Assembly (NCBI RefSeq): GCF_030409605.1
Contig: NZ_JAUFQG010000004.1
Location: forward strand, 620,001 to 684,000
Length of the DNA stretch: 64,000 nt
Source: Simiduia curdlanivorans
Lineage (GTDB): Bacteria > Pseudomonadota > Gammaproteobacteria > Pseudomonadales > Cellvibrionaceae
Direction: 5' to 3'
The notes under the pieces are model-generated. The model ran no database searches. It was not told where the DNA came from and saw only the letters and a list, made by a program, of their open reading frames with translations. Each line of letters opens with the position of its first letter. Position 1 is the first letter of the stretch. Of this stretch, positions 17,452 through 26,063 are shown piece after piece. Both the position numbers and the translations under genes were made by a program.

Positions 17452-18678
17452 ATGTCCAAGCACAGCAATGTTCTTCAATTCGACACAGTTGTCATCGGCG
17501 GCGGCATCGCCGGGCTGTGGCTGAGCAACCGGTTAAACAGCGCAGGCTATAACAATCTGCTGCTCGAGCAATCCGGCCTCGGCGATCAGCAGTCGGTGGC
17601 CTCTCAGGGCATGATTCACGGCGGCATGAAATACGCCCTCGCTGGCGCGCTCACCGGCGCCAGCGAAGCCATCGCCGACATGCCCAAACACTGGGCCGAT
17701 TGCTTAGCGGGCCAGGGCGATGTGGACCTGCGCGGCGCCAGTGTACTGAGTCAACATTTTTATATGTGGGCCAGCCCAAGCGTCACCGCCAGAGTCACCA
17801 CTTTTTTTGCCAGTAAAGCTCTGCGCGGCCGCGTGGATAATCTATCAGCCGATCAATACCCGCCACTACTGCAAGCGGCACAGCGTAAATTTGATGTCTA
17901 TAAACTCGTGGATGTTGTACTTGATGTACCCAGTGTCGTGAAAACCTTGCGCAACAACTTGCCGCAAAATTGCCGCTTGATCGACTGGCAAAAGGCGCGC
18001 TTGGTGCGCACCGGTGACCGAGTGCACTTGGAGATTTCTAGCGCCGAGGGCGTGACCAAAATTTGCGCCCAACGTTTTATGTTTACTGCGGGCAAAGGCA
18101 ATCAAGCGCTGCTCGAAAAAATTGACTGTCGCGCGCCAGAAATGCAAACCCGACCGCTGCAACAAGTAATGGTGAAACACAACTTGGGCTATGAGTTTTA
18201 CGGCCACTGCTTAGGCACCGATAAAACCCCGCGCCTAACGATATCGAGCCACCCGACACAAGACGGCGAGATGGTTTGGTATTTGGGCGGCAGCCTGGCC
18301 GAAAAAGGTGTGGCGTTGAACGCTGAAGATTTAATTCAAGCCGCGCAGAAAGAGCTCGCGGAATTAATGCCCTGGATCGATCTATCGCAAGCGCAATGGG
18401 CCACCCTTAACATTGACCGAGCCGAGCCTAAGCAACATAATTTCGCCCGCCCCGACAAAGCCTTCACCGGCCGCGCCGAAGGTGTAAGCAACGTTTATGT
18501 GGGCTGGCCCACCAAGTTGACCCTAGCGCCGAACATGGCAGCCGAAATACTAGCCCAACTGCAAGCCGACCAGATTGCACCCAGCCATCGCCAAAGCGCC
18601 TGCGACTTTTTACCCGAGGCAACGCTGGCGCCAACGCCTTGGCAGCTGGCATTTGCTGCTAAAGGAGCATCATCATGA
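17452..18678 (+). CDS. FAD-dependent oxidoreductase of unknown substrate
   Basis: 408 residues with an N-terminal dinucleotide-binding motif VVIGGGIAGLWLSNRL (Gly16-21), an ASQGMIHGGMKYAL segment like the flavin-contacting loop of the DAO/glycerol-3-phosphate dehydrogenase class, and a later MFTAGKGNQALL strand. No strong ribosome-binding site is evident. Its stop overlaps the next ATG (ATGA), so it is almost surely co-translated with the aldo/keto reductase. Together they suggest a two-step redox conversion, substrate unknown. Confidence 0.8.
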   Translation: MSKHSNVLQFDTVVIGGGIAGLWLSNRLNSAGYNNLLLEQSGLGDQQSVASQGMIHGGMKYALAGALTGASEAIADMPKHWADCLAGQGDVDLRGASVLSQHFYMWASPSVTARVTTFFASKALRGRVDNLSADQYPPLLQAAQRKFDVYKLVDVVLDVPSVVKTLRNNLPQNCRLIDWQKARLVRTGDRVHLEISSAEGVTKICAQRFMFTAGKGNQALLEKIDCRAPEMQTRPLQQVMVKHNLGYEFYGHCLGTDKTPRLTISSHPTQDGEMVWYLGGSLAEKGVALNAEDLIQAAQKELAELMPWIDLSQAQWATLNIDRAEPKQHNFARPDKAFTGRAEGVSNVYVGWPTKLTLAPNMAAEILAQLQADQIAPSHRQSACDFLPEATLAPTPWQLAFAAKGASS

Positions 18679-19514
18679 ATTTGCGGCGCCTCGGTAGCAC
18701 CGATATTTTTCTCAGCCCCTTGGGCTTGGGTACAGTCAAACTGGGCCGAGATCAAGGCGTGAAATACCCAACCGGGTTTACCATTCCCGACGATCAACAA
18801 GCCTTAAAGCTGATTAATCGAGCGCGGGAGCTGGGCATCAACCTCATCGACACGGCCCCCGCCTACGGCGAAAGTGAGAGCCGTTTAGGGCCGCTGCTGA
18901 AAGGCCAACGTCAAGACTGGGTTATCTGTTCAAAAGTTGGCGAAGAATTTCACCAAGGCCAATCGAGTTTTAATTTTAGCCCCGAGCACACACGCTTCAG
19001 CGTCGAGCGCAGTCTGCAGCGCTTGCACACCGACTGCATCGATATTCTGCTGGTGCACTCCAACGGTGACGACCAACACATCATCCAACATGTCGGCATT
19101 CTCGATCTGCTGGCCGATTTAAAAGCAGAGGGCAAAATTCGCGCCTTCGGCATGTCGACCAAAACCATTGAAGGCGGCCTATTAGCAGCGCAAACCTCCG
19201 ATGCCGTGATGGTCACTTACAATCTCAATGAGCGCAGTGAACGCCCCGTGATCGATTATTGCGCTGCTCACAACAAGGGCGTGCTCATCAAAAAGGCGCT
19301 GGCCAGCGGCCATATTTGCCATACCAACGATAACGCAGCCACCGTAAACAGCACACCGGAACACAGAGATGCTCTCGCTGTAGATCCTATCGCCGCGAGC
19401 ATGGAATTTGTATTGTCGACGCCCGGCGTCAGCAGCGCTATCGTCGGCACAATAAACCCCAAACACCTAGCGTTAAATGTGGAGAAAGCTCTGGCGGTAC
19501 TTACGCCTGCTTGA
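18675..19514 (+). CDS. aldo/keto reductase
   Basis: 279 residues of the aldo/keto reductase TIM barrel: GTVKLGRDQG start, NLIDTAPAYGESE with the catalytic Asp and Tyr, SKVGEEF with the conserved Lys, and HSNGDD replacing the usual active-site His segment. The C-terminal cofactor region IVGTINPKHLALNVEKAL is typical. NAD(P)H dependence is expected from the family. The start lies in the ATGA overlap with the upstream FAD enzyme and has AAAGGAG in the end of that gene. Confidence 0.9.
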   Translation: MNLRRLGSTDIFLSPLGLGTVKLGRDQGVKYPTGFTIPDDQQALKLINRARELGINLIDTAPAYGESESRLGPLLKGQRQDWVICSKVGEEFHQGQSSFNFSPEHTRFSVERSLQRLHTDCIDILLVHSNGDDQHIIQHVGILDLLADLKAEGKIRAFGMSTKTIEGGLLAAQTSDAVMVTYNLNERSERPVIDYCAAHNKGVLIKKALASGHICHTNDNAATVNSTPEHRDALAVDPIAASMEFVLSTPGVSSAIVGTINPKHLALNVEKALAVLTPA

Positions 19515-19643
19515 GCGTGTTTAACGGTTAGGCACCGCAATATACAAACAGGCACAAGCAGACACAAACAAGTAGAAACAGGGCGCGAGTAGAAACTGAT
19601 TAGAGCGCTAAATGTTTAATCGTCGACGAGCGCAATCGCAATA

Positions 19644-20555
19644 TTAGGCCTTAGCAAAAACAGCAAACGCCTGCTCGATACAAATGGCGTGACGCCTGGC
19701 CAATGCCGGCTGATCGCGATCATAACCGCCGCCAATCACAGTGGCGATGGGAATACCCGCGCTTGCGGCCAAGCTCAATACGCTACGATCGCGCTCGGCA
19801 ATACCCTGCAATGAGATATTCAATAACCCCAGCGGGTCGCCGGCAAATACATCCACGCCGGCATCGTACAAGATCAAGTCCGGCTTTACCTCTTCCAATA
19901 GCTGACTAAAGGTGTCTGCAACTACGGCTAGGTAGGCCGCATCTTCCATGCCCACCGGTAAATTTACATCCAAATCACTGCAGGCTTTGCGCGCTGGGAA
20001 ATTTTTTTCACAGTGAATCGAACAGGTAAAAACCCGCGGCTCCTGCTCGAGAATACGCGCCGTGCCGTCGCCCTGATGGACATCCACATCAAAAATTAAA
20101 ATGCGTTTGAGCGCGGTGTAGCGCAACAGCGCCAACGCGCTAATGGCCAAATCATTAAAAATGCAAAAGCCCGAGGCAAAATCTCGATGCGCATGGTGGG
20201 TGCCGCCGGCCAAATGGCAGGCCACACCGTGCTTTAACGCTAGATGCGCAGCCAAGAGCGTGCCCGCCGGTGAGATACAGGTGCGCCGCACCAAGCCCTC
20301 GCTCCAAGGCAACCCCATGCGCCGCTCTTGCTGCGCAGTGAAGCGGCCACCGATGAAGTCGCTCACGTAATTAGCACAATGGGCCAAGTTAATCAGTGCT
20401 TCTTTACAGCGTCCTGGTCGAAAAGTATGTTCAGATCCAGCCAAGCCCTGCTCCCGTAAATAACGGTGCAGCAAGCCAAACTTATCCATAGGAAAGCGAT
20501 GCTGCACGGGGAATGCGTAACTGTAGGCAGGGTGTGTTACTAAGGGCACAAGCAT
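19644..20555 (-). CDS. histone deacetylase family (acetylpolyamine/acetoin-utilisation type) amidohydrolase
   Basis: 303 residues with the whole zinc-deacetylase signature: GGTHHAHRDFASGFCIFND with the His dyad, DVDVHQGDGTA with zinc-binding Asp and His, DAGVDVFAGDPLG with the other zinc-binding Asp, and the C-terminal IGGGYDRD with the catalytic Tyr. Bacterial members remove acyl groups from small molecules or proteins; the substrate here is unknown. It stands alone between convergent and divergent neighbours. Confidence 0.9.
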   Translation of the reverse strand: MLVPLVTHPAYSYAFPVQHRFPMDKFGLLHRYLREQGLAGSEHTFRPGRCKEALINLAHCANYVSDFIGGRFTAQQERRMGLPWSEGLVRRTCISPAGTLLAAHLALKHGVACHLAGGTHHAHRDFASGFCIFNDLAISALALLRYTALKRILIFDVDVHQGDGTARILEQEPRVFTCSIHCEKNFPARKACSDLDVNLPVGMEDAAYLAVVADTFSQLLEEVKPDLILYDAGVDVFAGDPLGLLNISLQGIAERDRSVLSLAASAGIPIATVIGGGYDRDQPALARRHAICIEQAFAVFAKA

Positions 20556-20698
20556 AACTATGTCTACACTTCATTAAGAATCATAACCCGGTGACAAACA
20601 GCGCAAGCTAGTTAAGCCTGCGGACCAACAATACAAGTTATTGTTCAATCTTACATGAGTTAGGCTAATTAGCCGCCACCCAAACACGAGGAGCTAAC

Positions 20699-21844
20699 GT
20701 GATTCCAAGAACCGTTTACGAAGCCGAACACGAGTTATTCCGCGATAGCGTGCGCAAATTTCTACAGGCCGAAGCCGTGCCCTTTCACGCCGAATGGGAA
20801 AAGCAGGGCCAGATCGATCGTGCGCTCTGGCACAAAGCCGGCGCACAGGGCTTTCTTTCCCCTACCGCACCCGAAGCCTACGGCGGCGTGGCAGTGGATT
20901 TTCGCTATAACGCCATTGTCGACGAGGAAATTGCCGGCCTCGGTTTAACCGGTATTGGCTGGGGTTTGCATTCGGATATCGCGGTGCCCTACATTTATCA
21001 TTATGGTAGCGAGTTACTAAAACAGAAATACCTTCCCGGCTGCATCAGTGGCGATATTATCACCGCCATCGCCATGACAGAACCGGGCACAGGCTCAGAC
21101 TTACAAGCGGTGAAAACCACGGCCATTTTGCACGGCGACCACTACCTGTTAAACGGCTCGAAAACCTTCATAACCAACGGTCAATTAGCAGACTTGATCA
21201 TCGTGGTGGTGAAAACCGACCCCAGCGCTGGCGCTGCCGGCACCAGCCTGCTGTTAGTCGAGGCCAATAGCCCTGGCTTTACCAAGGGCAAAAACCTCGA
21301 AAAAGTTGGTATGAAAGCCCAAGACACCTCAGAATTATTTTTTCAGGATGTGAAAGTGCCGAAGGAAAACCTGCTCGGCGCGAGCGGCCAAGGTTTCGTC
21401 TACCTCATGCAAGAGCTACCGCAAGAGCGCCTATCGGTGGCGATCAATGCCATGGCCTCGGCCCAAGCCGTATTGCAGCACACGGTTAACTACGTGCAGG
21501 AGCGCAAAGCCTTCGGCAAAACCATTGCCTCCTTTCAAAACACACAGTTTGTATTAGCAGGCTTAAGTGCCGAGGTAACAGCACTGCAAGTGTTTGTCGA
21601 CCGTTGCTTAGATTTACACATCAAGAGCCAGCTCGATGCCACTACGGCGGCAAAGGCCAAGCTCTTGGCAACAGATCTACAATGCAAGGTCGCCGACGAG
21701 TGCATGCAATTACACGGTGGCTACGGCTATATGTGGGAATACCCTGTCGCTCGCGCTTGGGCCGATGCCAGGGTGCAGAAAATTTACGCCGGCACCAATG
21801 AGATTATGAAACTGATTATCGCTCGGGATCTTTTAGGCAAATAA
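20699..21844 (+). CDS. acyl-CoA dehydrogenase
   Basis: 381 residues, FAD-dependent alpha,beta-oxidation of acyl-CoA. It begins at a GTG with a GAGGAG site 5-10 bases upstream. Family signatures are AMTEPGTGSDLQAVKTTA in the middle beta domain, QERKAFGKTIASFQNTQF, and the C-terminal CMQLHGGYGYMWEYPVARAWADARVQ followed by AGTNEIMK. The catalytic Glu is expected in the AGTNEI segment. No other beta-oxidation genes are adjacent, so chain length preference is open. Confidence 0.93.
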   Translation: MIPRTVYEAEHELFRDSVRKFLQAEAVPFHAEWEKQGQIDRALWHKAGAQGFLSPTAPEAYGGVAVDFRYNAIVDEEIAGLGLTGIGWGLHSDIAVPYIYHYGSELLKQKYLPGCISGDIITAIAMTEPGTGSDLQAVKTTAILHGDHYLLNGSKTFITNGQLADLIIVVVKTDPSAGAAGTSLLLVEANSPGFTKGKNLEKVGMKAQDTSELFFQDVKVPKENLLGASGQGFVYLMQELPQERLSVAINAMASAQAVLQHTVNYVQERKAFGKTIASFQNTQFVLAGLSAEVTALQVFVDRCLDLHIKSQLDATTAAKAKLLATDLQCKVADECMQLHGGYGYMWEYPVARAWADARVQKIYAGTNEIMKLIIARDLLGK

Positions 21845-21856
21845 GCCTTGCCGCTT

Positions 21857-22297
21857 TCAAGCGCTAAGATGTTGCGCTACCCACTGCTGCAATTGCGGCA
21901 AGGGTAGCGCACCCGACAGTCGCGCCACCTCCTTACCGCCCTTAAATAACATCAGCGTGGGGATAGAACGTATACCATAGCGCGCACCTGCGGCCTGCTG
22001 CGCTTCTGTATCCACTTTTAAACAGCGAATACGAGGCTCAGCGCTTTGCGCAAACTCGGCATAAATAGGTGCGAAAGACACGCAGGGGCCACACCAAGGG
22101 GCCCAAAAATCCACCAGCACTGGCACACCGGAATTGCCAAGATGGCGCGCTAATCCACTCTCGGTGACCGCTATCGGCCGAGCCTGCATCAGGGGTTTTT
22201 TACATTTTGCACAAACCGGCTTTTCGCTTAAACGCGCCGCCTGAAACTGATTAATGGTTTCACAATCTGGGCAAACTAATCGAATTTTGTCAGTCAT
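21857..22297 (-). CDS. trxC: thioredoxin 2 (zinc-ribbon thioredoxin)
   Basis: 146 residues. The N-terminal zinc ribbon has two CxxC pairs (Cys9/12 and Cys29/32), then a thioredoxin fold with WCGPC (Cys69, Cys72) and the GIRSIPTLMLF cis-proline loop. The start at 22297 is chosen because GGAG stands 7 bases upstream; the GTG at 22309 would place that site inside the gene. TrxC is usually induced by oxidative stress in enterobacteria. Confidence 0.95.
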   Translation of the reverse strand: MTDKIRLVCPDCETINQFQAARLSEKPVCAKCKKPLMQARPIAVTESGLARHLGNSGVPVLVDFWAPWCGPCVSFAPIYAEFAQSAEPRIRCLKVDTEAQQAAGARYGIRSIPTLMLFKGGKEVARLSGALPLPQLQQWVAQHLSA

Positions 22298-22334
22298 GTT
22301 ATGCTCCACTCAGGCAATAGATTGGGGCGCTAGT

Positions 22335-22751
22335 TTGGAAAATCAAGCACCAGAAAAACAACAAGCACAGCCCACCTCGGCAGGCCAAACCCTGTATTTA
22401 GTGCTAGGCTTTAGTTGTGTAGGTTTGGCAGCATTGGGCGCAGCACTCCCGCTTCTACCCACCACACCCTTTGTATTATTGGCCGCGGGCTGCTTCGCCC
22501 GCTCCTCTAAACGTTGGCACGATTGGCTGGCCGGCACCAGGCTATTCGGGCCGCTATTAAAAAAATGGCAACGCAATCGCTGTATCGATAAACACGTAAA
22601 ACGGATCGCCATCGGCTCCATACTGATATTCGGCACCAGCTCCCTGTTTATCATGTCATCCAATACGCTTCGCCTCATCGGCCTCATGCTGTTGCTCATT
22701 GGATTCATTGTCGTGTTGCGCTTAAAAACCTGTGCCGACTGTGAACTGTAA
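22335..22751 (+). CDS. DUF454/YbaN family membrane protein
   Basis: About 139 residues from a TTG at 22335 with GGGG 8 bases upstream; an ATG at 22296 lies over the divergent trxC start and lacks a site. The family signature ALPLLPTTPFVLLAAGCFARSS is complete, followed by PLLKKWQRNRCI and two more membrane segments. It is a small inner-membrane protein of unknown function with a C-terminal CADCEL tail. Divergent from trxC with very little spacing. Confidence 0.82.
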   Translation: MENQAPEKQQAQPTSAGQTLYLVLGFSCVGLAALGAALPLLPTTPFVLLAAGCFARSSKRWHDWLAGTRLFGPLLKKWQRNRCIDKHVKRIAIGSILIFGTSSLFIMSSNTLRLIGLMLLLIGFIVVLRLKTCADCEL

Positions 22752-22811
22752 GACACCCAAGTCGGGTGTAACGCGTGTGATGTATTTGATGTAAAAGGAC
22801 CTTGCGAACTC

Positions 22812-23417
22812 ATGAAGACCGTCGGAATTTTTCTATTCAATAACATCGAACTTTTAGACTTCGCCGGCCCCTATGAAGTCTTTACCACTGCATCCCGCGT
22901 GGCAGAGCGCAACCAACAAAACCCACCCTTTAAAGTAATCACCCTTAGCAAAAACAGAAACCCCGTGATTGCCCGCGCCGGCCTGCCGTTACAAGCGGAT
23001 TTTAGCCTTAAAGATCACCCGCCTATCGACCTTCTGCTTATTCCCGGTGGCGTGGTGGACGAACCGCTCAACGATGCTAGCTTCATTGCCTGGCTCGCCG
23101 CGCAGCGCATTAAAACCCCCTACATTGGCAGCATCTGCACCGGTGCGTTCATACTCGCCAAGGCCGGCCTACTAAACGGCCTAGAAGCGACAACACATTG
23201 GGAAGACATAGAACAGCTAAGCGCGTGCTTCCCTGCGGTAAAGGTATTAAGTCAACGGCGCTTTATCGATCACGACCACACCATTACATCGGCGGGCATA
23301 GCGGCCGGCATCGACATGAGCTTGCACCTAGTCGCAAAACTTAGCGGGCCAGCACTCGCCGAGAAAACCGCAAAACAGATGGAATACCCATGGCAACGCG
23401 CCAGCGAGAGGAAATGA
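22812..23417 (+). CDS. DJ-1/PfpI family protein (class I glutamine-amidotransferase fold)
   Basis: 201 residues starting with the typical VGIFLFNNIELLDFAGPYEVF strand. The nucleophile-elbow cysteine is in GSICTGAFILAKAGLL (Cys109), followed by the LEATTHWEDIEQL segment found in ThiJ/PfpI-domain regulators and isonitrile hydratase relatives. It lacks the AraC DNA-binding domain that often follows. Role uncertain: hydratase, glyoxalase III or chaperone-like activity are known in the family. It lies just ahead of the TfoX-domain gene. Confidence 0.88.
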   Translation: MKTVGIFLFNNIELLDFAGPYEVFTTASRVAERNQQNPPFKVITLSKNRNPVIARAGLPLQADFSLKDHPPIDLLLIPGGVVDEPLNDASFIAWLAAQRIKTPYIGSICTGAFILAKAGLLNGLEATTHWEDIEQLSACFPAVKVLSQRRFIDHDHTITSAGIAAGIDMSLHLVAKLSGPALAEKTAKQMEYPWQRASERK

Positions 23418-23419
23418 AC

Positions 23420-23749
23420 ATGGCTTATAACGAAGCCCTAGCCAACAGAGTTAGAAGCTACTTAACACACCACCCAAGTTACCAAGAAAAAAAGATGTTC
23501 GGCGGGCTGGCCATGATGCTCAACGGCAACATGTGCTGCGGCGTGGTTGGCGAAGAGCTCATGGCCAGAGTTGGACCAGACAGATACGAAGATAGCCTAA
23601 GGGTTGAATACGTACGCCAAATGGATTTTACCGGCAAGCCACTCAGGGGGATGGTATACATTGCCGCCGCCGGCGTGAGTAAAGAAGACGAGCTAGCCAT
23701 ATGGGTGGGTTTAAGTGAAGCATTCGCACTTAGCCTACCGCCGAAGTAA
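23420..23749 (+). CDS. TfoX N-terminal domain protein
   Basis: About 110 residues from the ATG at 23420, chosen for the GAGG site 8 bases upstream. The KKMFGGLAMMLNGNMCCGV core and the VGPDRYEDSL segment match the TfoX N-terminal domain. It lacks the C-terminal domain, so it is not the full competence activator Sxy/TfoX. Stand-alone copies are common and uncharacterised. Gap of 2 bases from the DJ-1/PfpI gene suggests one transcript. Confidence 0.85.
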   Translation: MAYNEALANRVRSYLTHHPSYQEKKMFGGLAMMLNGNMCCGVVGEELMARVGPDRYEDSLRVEYVRQMDFTGKPLRGMVYIAAAGVSKEDELAIWVGLSEAFALSLPPK

Positions 23750-23893
23750 AACCTCATCTAATCTTTAAAAAAATATTTTCTTTACCCTCTTGCGCCGCTA
23801 AAAAGAAGGCATATATTTATGGGTGCCAACAAGATGTTGGTAACAAAAGGCGCAGTAACCCCTGACGCCTTTCTGCCTATCCAGGAGATAGAA

Positions 23894-24025
23894 ATGGCTA
23901 AAACCCCGAGTGGCAACAAAGCGGCTCCAACTGCTGTTTCAAAAGTTCCCGCTAAGCCTGCAAAACCAGCTGCTGGCAAAGTAGCAACCCCTGCAAAAAG
24001 TGCACCTGCTAAAAAGGGCAAGTAA
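23894..24025 (+). CDS. tiny Ala/Lys/Pro-rich basic protein
   Basis: 43 residues, too short for standard gene calls, with a textbook AGGAG site 6 bases before the ATG. The product is built from AKP, APA and KPA motifs and is very basic (KSAPAKKGK C-terminus), like the tails of histone-H1-like or nucleoid proteins. An in-frame upstream start at 23819 lacks a ribosome-binding site. It could bind nucleic acid, but this rests on composition only. Confidence 0.55.
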   Translation: MAKTPSGNKAAPTAVSKVPAKPAKPAAGKVATPAKSAPAKKGK

Positions 24026-24474
24026 ATCCCCAGCGGTTTAACCGCGCAATAGTCTTAGAGGTGAAGTAGAACTTACTTTGCCTCTATTTCACCGAACTCT
24101 GACCCAGATTCAACAATCTTTGCGTTGGCCAAATAAGCCAACGTAAGATGAGCGCCATAGAAAACTTCACTAAATACTTACTTAGCCGAGGCTATTGTGG
24201 AGAGCTTAGTACCAACCTCAAACACCCCATGGTTAAGTTGGCGGCTTTTTTGGTAAAAAAAGGTGACATCTTTTGTCATCTCCGCCTGCTTTAACTTGTT
24301 ACATTCTCGAACATAGCACCGTTCCTTTTTCGGCATTAGTTTGTTTGGTTGAAATATCGCATTTTAAATGCTGTATCGTCATTCTCGGTGACAATCCAAC
24401 AGACTTACCTTGCCAGAACGTTACGGACGAATCATGAATAATTGAACATACTTTCCATGAAAAGACGCTATCAA
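24026..24474. other. gene-free stretch
   Basis: About 450 bases of lower-GC sequence with no supported gene on either strand. It contains short inverted repeats (TTGGC near 24125 with GCCAA) only. It forms the left part of a decayed segment reaching to 26 kb. Confidence 0.4.
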
Positions 24475-24739
24475 CTAAAAGGTGAGGTGAGAAAAATGCG
24501 CGTCAGCAGGTAACAGAAACCTGCCTTCTTCATCAGCAAAAACCTCTTGATAAGTATCGGGGCAGCCCTCCGCCGTTTTTTGGCCAACTTAAACGCGCAG
24601 CTTTGCTAGTCATTCCCGGCACAAGCTTACCGCCATTTATAAGCACACCATCAATTTTCGGTGCACGCATTTCAGCATGTGGATTAATTGCGCACGCCGT
24701 TATAAAAAATGTAACGGCTAGCGATATTACTGTTTTCAT
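24475..24739 (-). pseudogene. frameshifted small lipoprotein (DUF6795/carboxypeptidase-regulatory-like)
   Basis: The frame from 24739 starts with a signal sequence and lipobox (FFITAC), then INPHAEMRAPKIDGVLINGGKLVPGM. After about residue 55 the sense continues in the next frame as GCPDTYQEVFADEEGRFLL and ends at a stop at 24475. The two halves together look like a short exported regulatory-like beta domain (xDxxGRF pattern). One or more indels near 24580-24610 break it. Family name is by motif resemblance. Confidence 0.5.
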
Positions 24740-24791
24740 AGCTTTGGAATATTACGCCATATTAAGCAATCTGCCCTACCATGCAAAATAA

Positions 24792-25214
24792 CTACCCACC
24801 TACATTCAGCCTGGAGGCGTTGTCTTTCTTCCAGGTCACCGCCACAAAAATAATCAATAAGGCCGTACTGATTTCAAAAAAGCTGAAAAACAGATAATAA
24901 AGCGTGCCGCCCATATACACGGTAAAGCTCTGGATGCCGCCCGACAGGGTTGCAGCCACGATATTCAGATACCTGTTGAACTTATAGGCCAGGTACCGGG
25001 ACAGCACGATCATAATCATCGGTATCTGCATGATCACCGAAAACGCCAGCAGGAATTACTCTGTGATCTTCATGCTGCCCACCTCGCCGGACAGAAACAG
25101 GTTCAACATTTTGGCGTCATGCAGACTGAACACATCGCAATAGATGTAATTTACCGTTAAGAAAATCCATAAAACGGATAAAAGCTTTTTTCTATCACCA
25201 TCCCATTCAAACAT
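24792..25214 (-). pseudogene. DUF6326-like membrane protein with in-frame nonsense codon
   Basis: A single leftward frame from the ATG at 25214 to 24792 would encode ~140 residues with four membrane segments (KKLLSVLWIFLTVNYIYCD; MQIPMIMIVLSRYLAYKFNRYLNI; GGTLYYLFFSFFEISTALLII). It is interrupted by one TAA at 25056-25058 (codon 53), where relatives would have a polar residue before FLLAFSVI. Everything else is in frame, so decay is recent, or the stop could be a sequencing error. DUF6326 assignment is from memory of the family pattern. Confidence 0.55.
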
Positions 25215-25454
25215 TCCACTATCTCCCAGTTATGATTCTGTTAAGGAACCTCTGAATAACTCTGGTGCCTCAGCGGGACAGAACGTCCTGGAGCTGACGG
25301 CAGAAGCCGGAAATATGACCGCCGGATAATCAGAGAAAAGCATCGGAAAACAGGTCGGATTACCGAAACCCTTCTTACAAAATCTCAGCAAGCCGCCCGA
25401 TTCAGACTACCGCGCTGCCATCACAAAATCGATCAGATAATTCCAAAACTACAA
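25215..25454. other. non-coding stretch
   Basis: No gene seen. A short element at 25242-25262 has the look of an insertion-sequence end, but no partner repeat or transposase remnant was found. Confidence 0.3.
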
Positions 25455-25751
25455 TCACCTGTTTTTTATGGCGCGCACCTTGGCGATGTCGCCCAGAAAT
25501 ATCTGCAACGCATCCAGCTCTTTCTGTGGCAGATCTTTGTCCAGCAAGTCGAGTTGCCTTATGACAACCTCAAGCGCCTCGGCCAAATGACCGATCTGCT
25601 TGCCGTAGCTGCCGACGTTCTGCAACACATCGTGCTCAACCTCCGGCCGTGAAGATGAACCTAAATTAACGGTAAAAAAACTGAACCCCCAATTCGGAAG
25701 AATAGATTGACTTAAACTGTTCGGCGCCAACGGAATACTGACATGACTCAT
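25455..25751 (-). CDS. conserved small hypothetical protein
   Basis: 98 residues. The segment LSQSILPNWGFSFFTVNLG followed by a two-helix, heptad-like region (VGSYGKQIGHLAEALEVVIRQLDLLD; KELDALQIFLGDIAKVRAIK) has the composition of a real protein. I recall similar small uncharacterised proteins in Pseudomonas, but cannot confirm this here. No signal peptide; the C-terminal part could be a helical oligomerisation module. Function unknown. Confidence 0.55.
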   Translation of the reverse strand: MSHVSIPLAPNSLSQSILPNWGFSFFTVNLGSSSRPEVEHDVLQNVGSYGKQIGHLAEALEVVIRQLDLLDKDLPQKELDALQIFLGDIAKVRAIKNR

Positions 25752-26063
25752 GATTTTCCCTCAATGTTTACCGGTTAATTGATTCATTATAGAAGCCATA
25801 ATCCAGCCGCAAAAACCAGCAATTTTCCACTAGAGCAACTGAAACCAGCCTACGCTCGCAGAGGATATCCTCCATTCGCATTAAACCACTGTATTTACCT
25901 AAGTCATTACCATGAGCTTCGCGCACTCGTTCGCCTTCGAAAAACTACACATCAGTTTTGACATCACTCAAACGTAATATTCAGCAGTCAGAATATCTGC
26001 GTCTTATAGACATACCGCCTGCGCACCGCCACCGGAAGTCCGATTCATTGAGAGGGAAACACC
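25752..26063. other. intergenic region upstream of the nucleotidase gene
   Basis: About 310 bases without a convincing ORF. Expected to carry the promoter of the 26064 gene. No recognised operator seen. Confidence 0.4.

Noticed and set aside
25242..25262. Sequence resembling an insertion-sequence terminal repeat
   Set aside because: No matching inverted copy, no target duplication and no transposase remnant nearby.
25779..25961. 60-codon ORF before the nucleotidase
   Set aside because: No ribosome-binding site, signal or composition supporting a protein.
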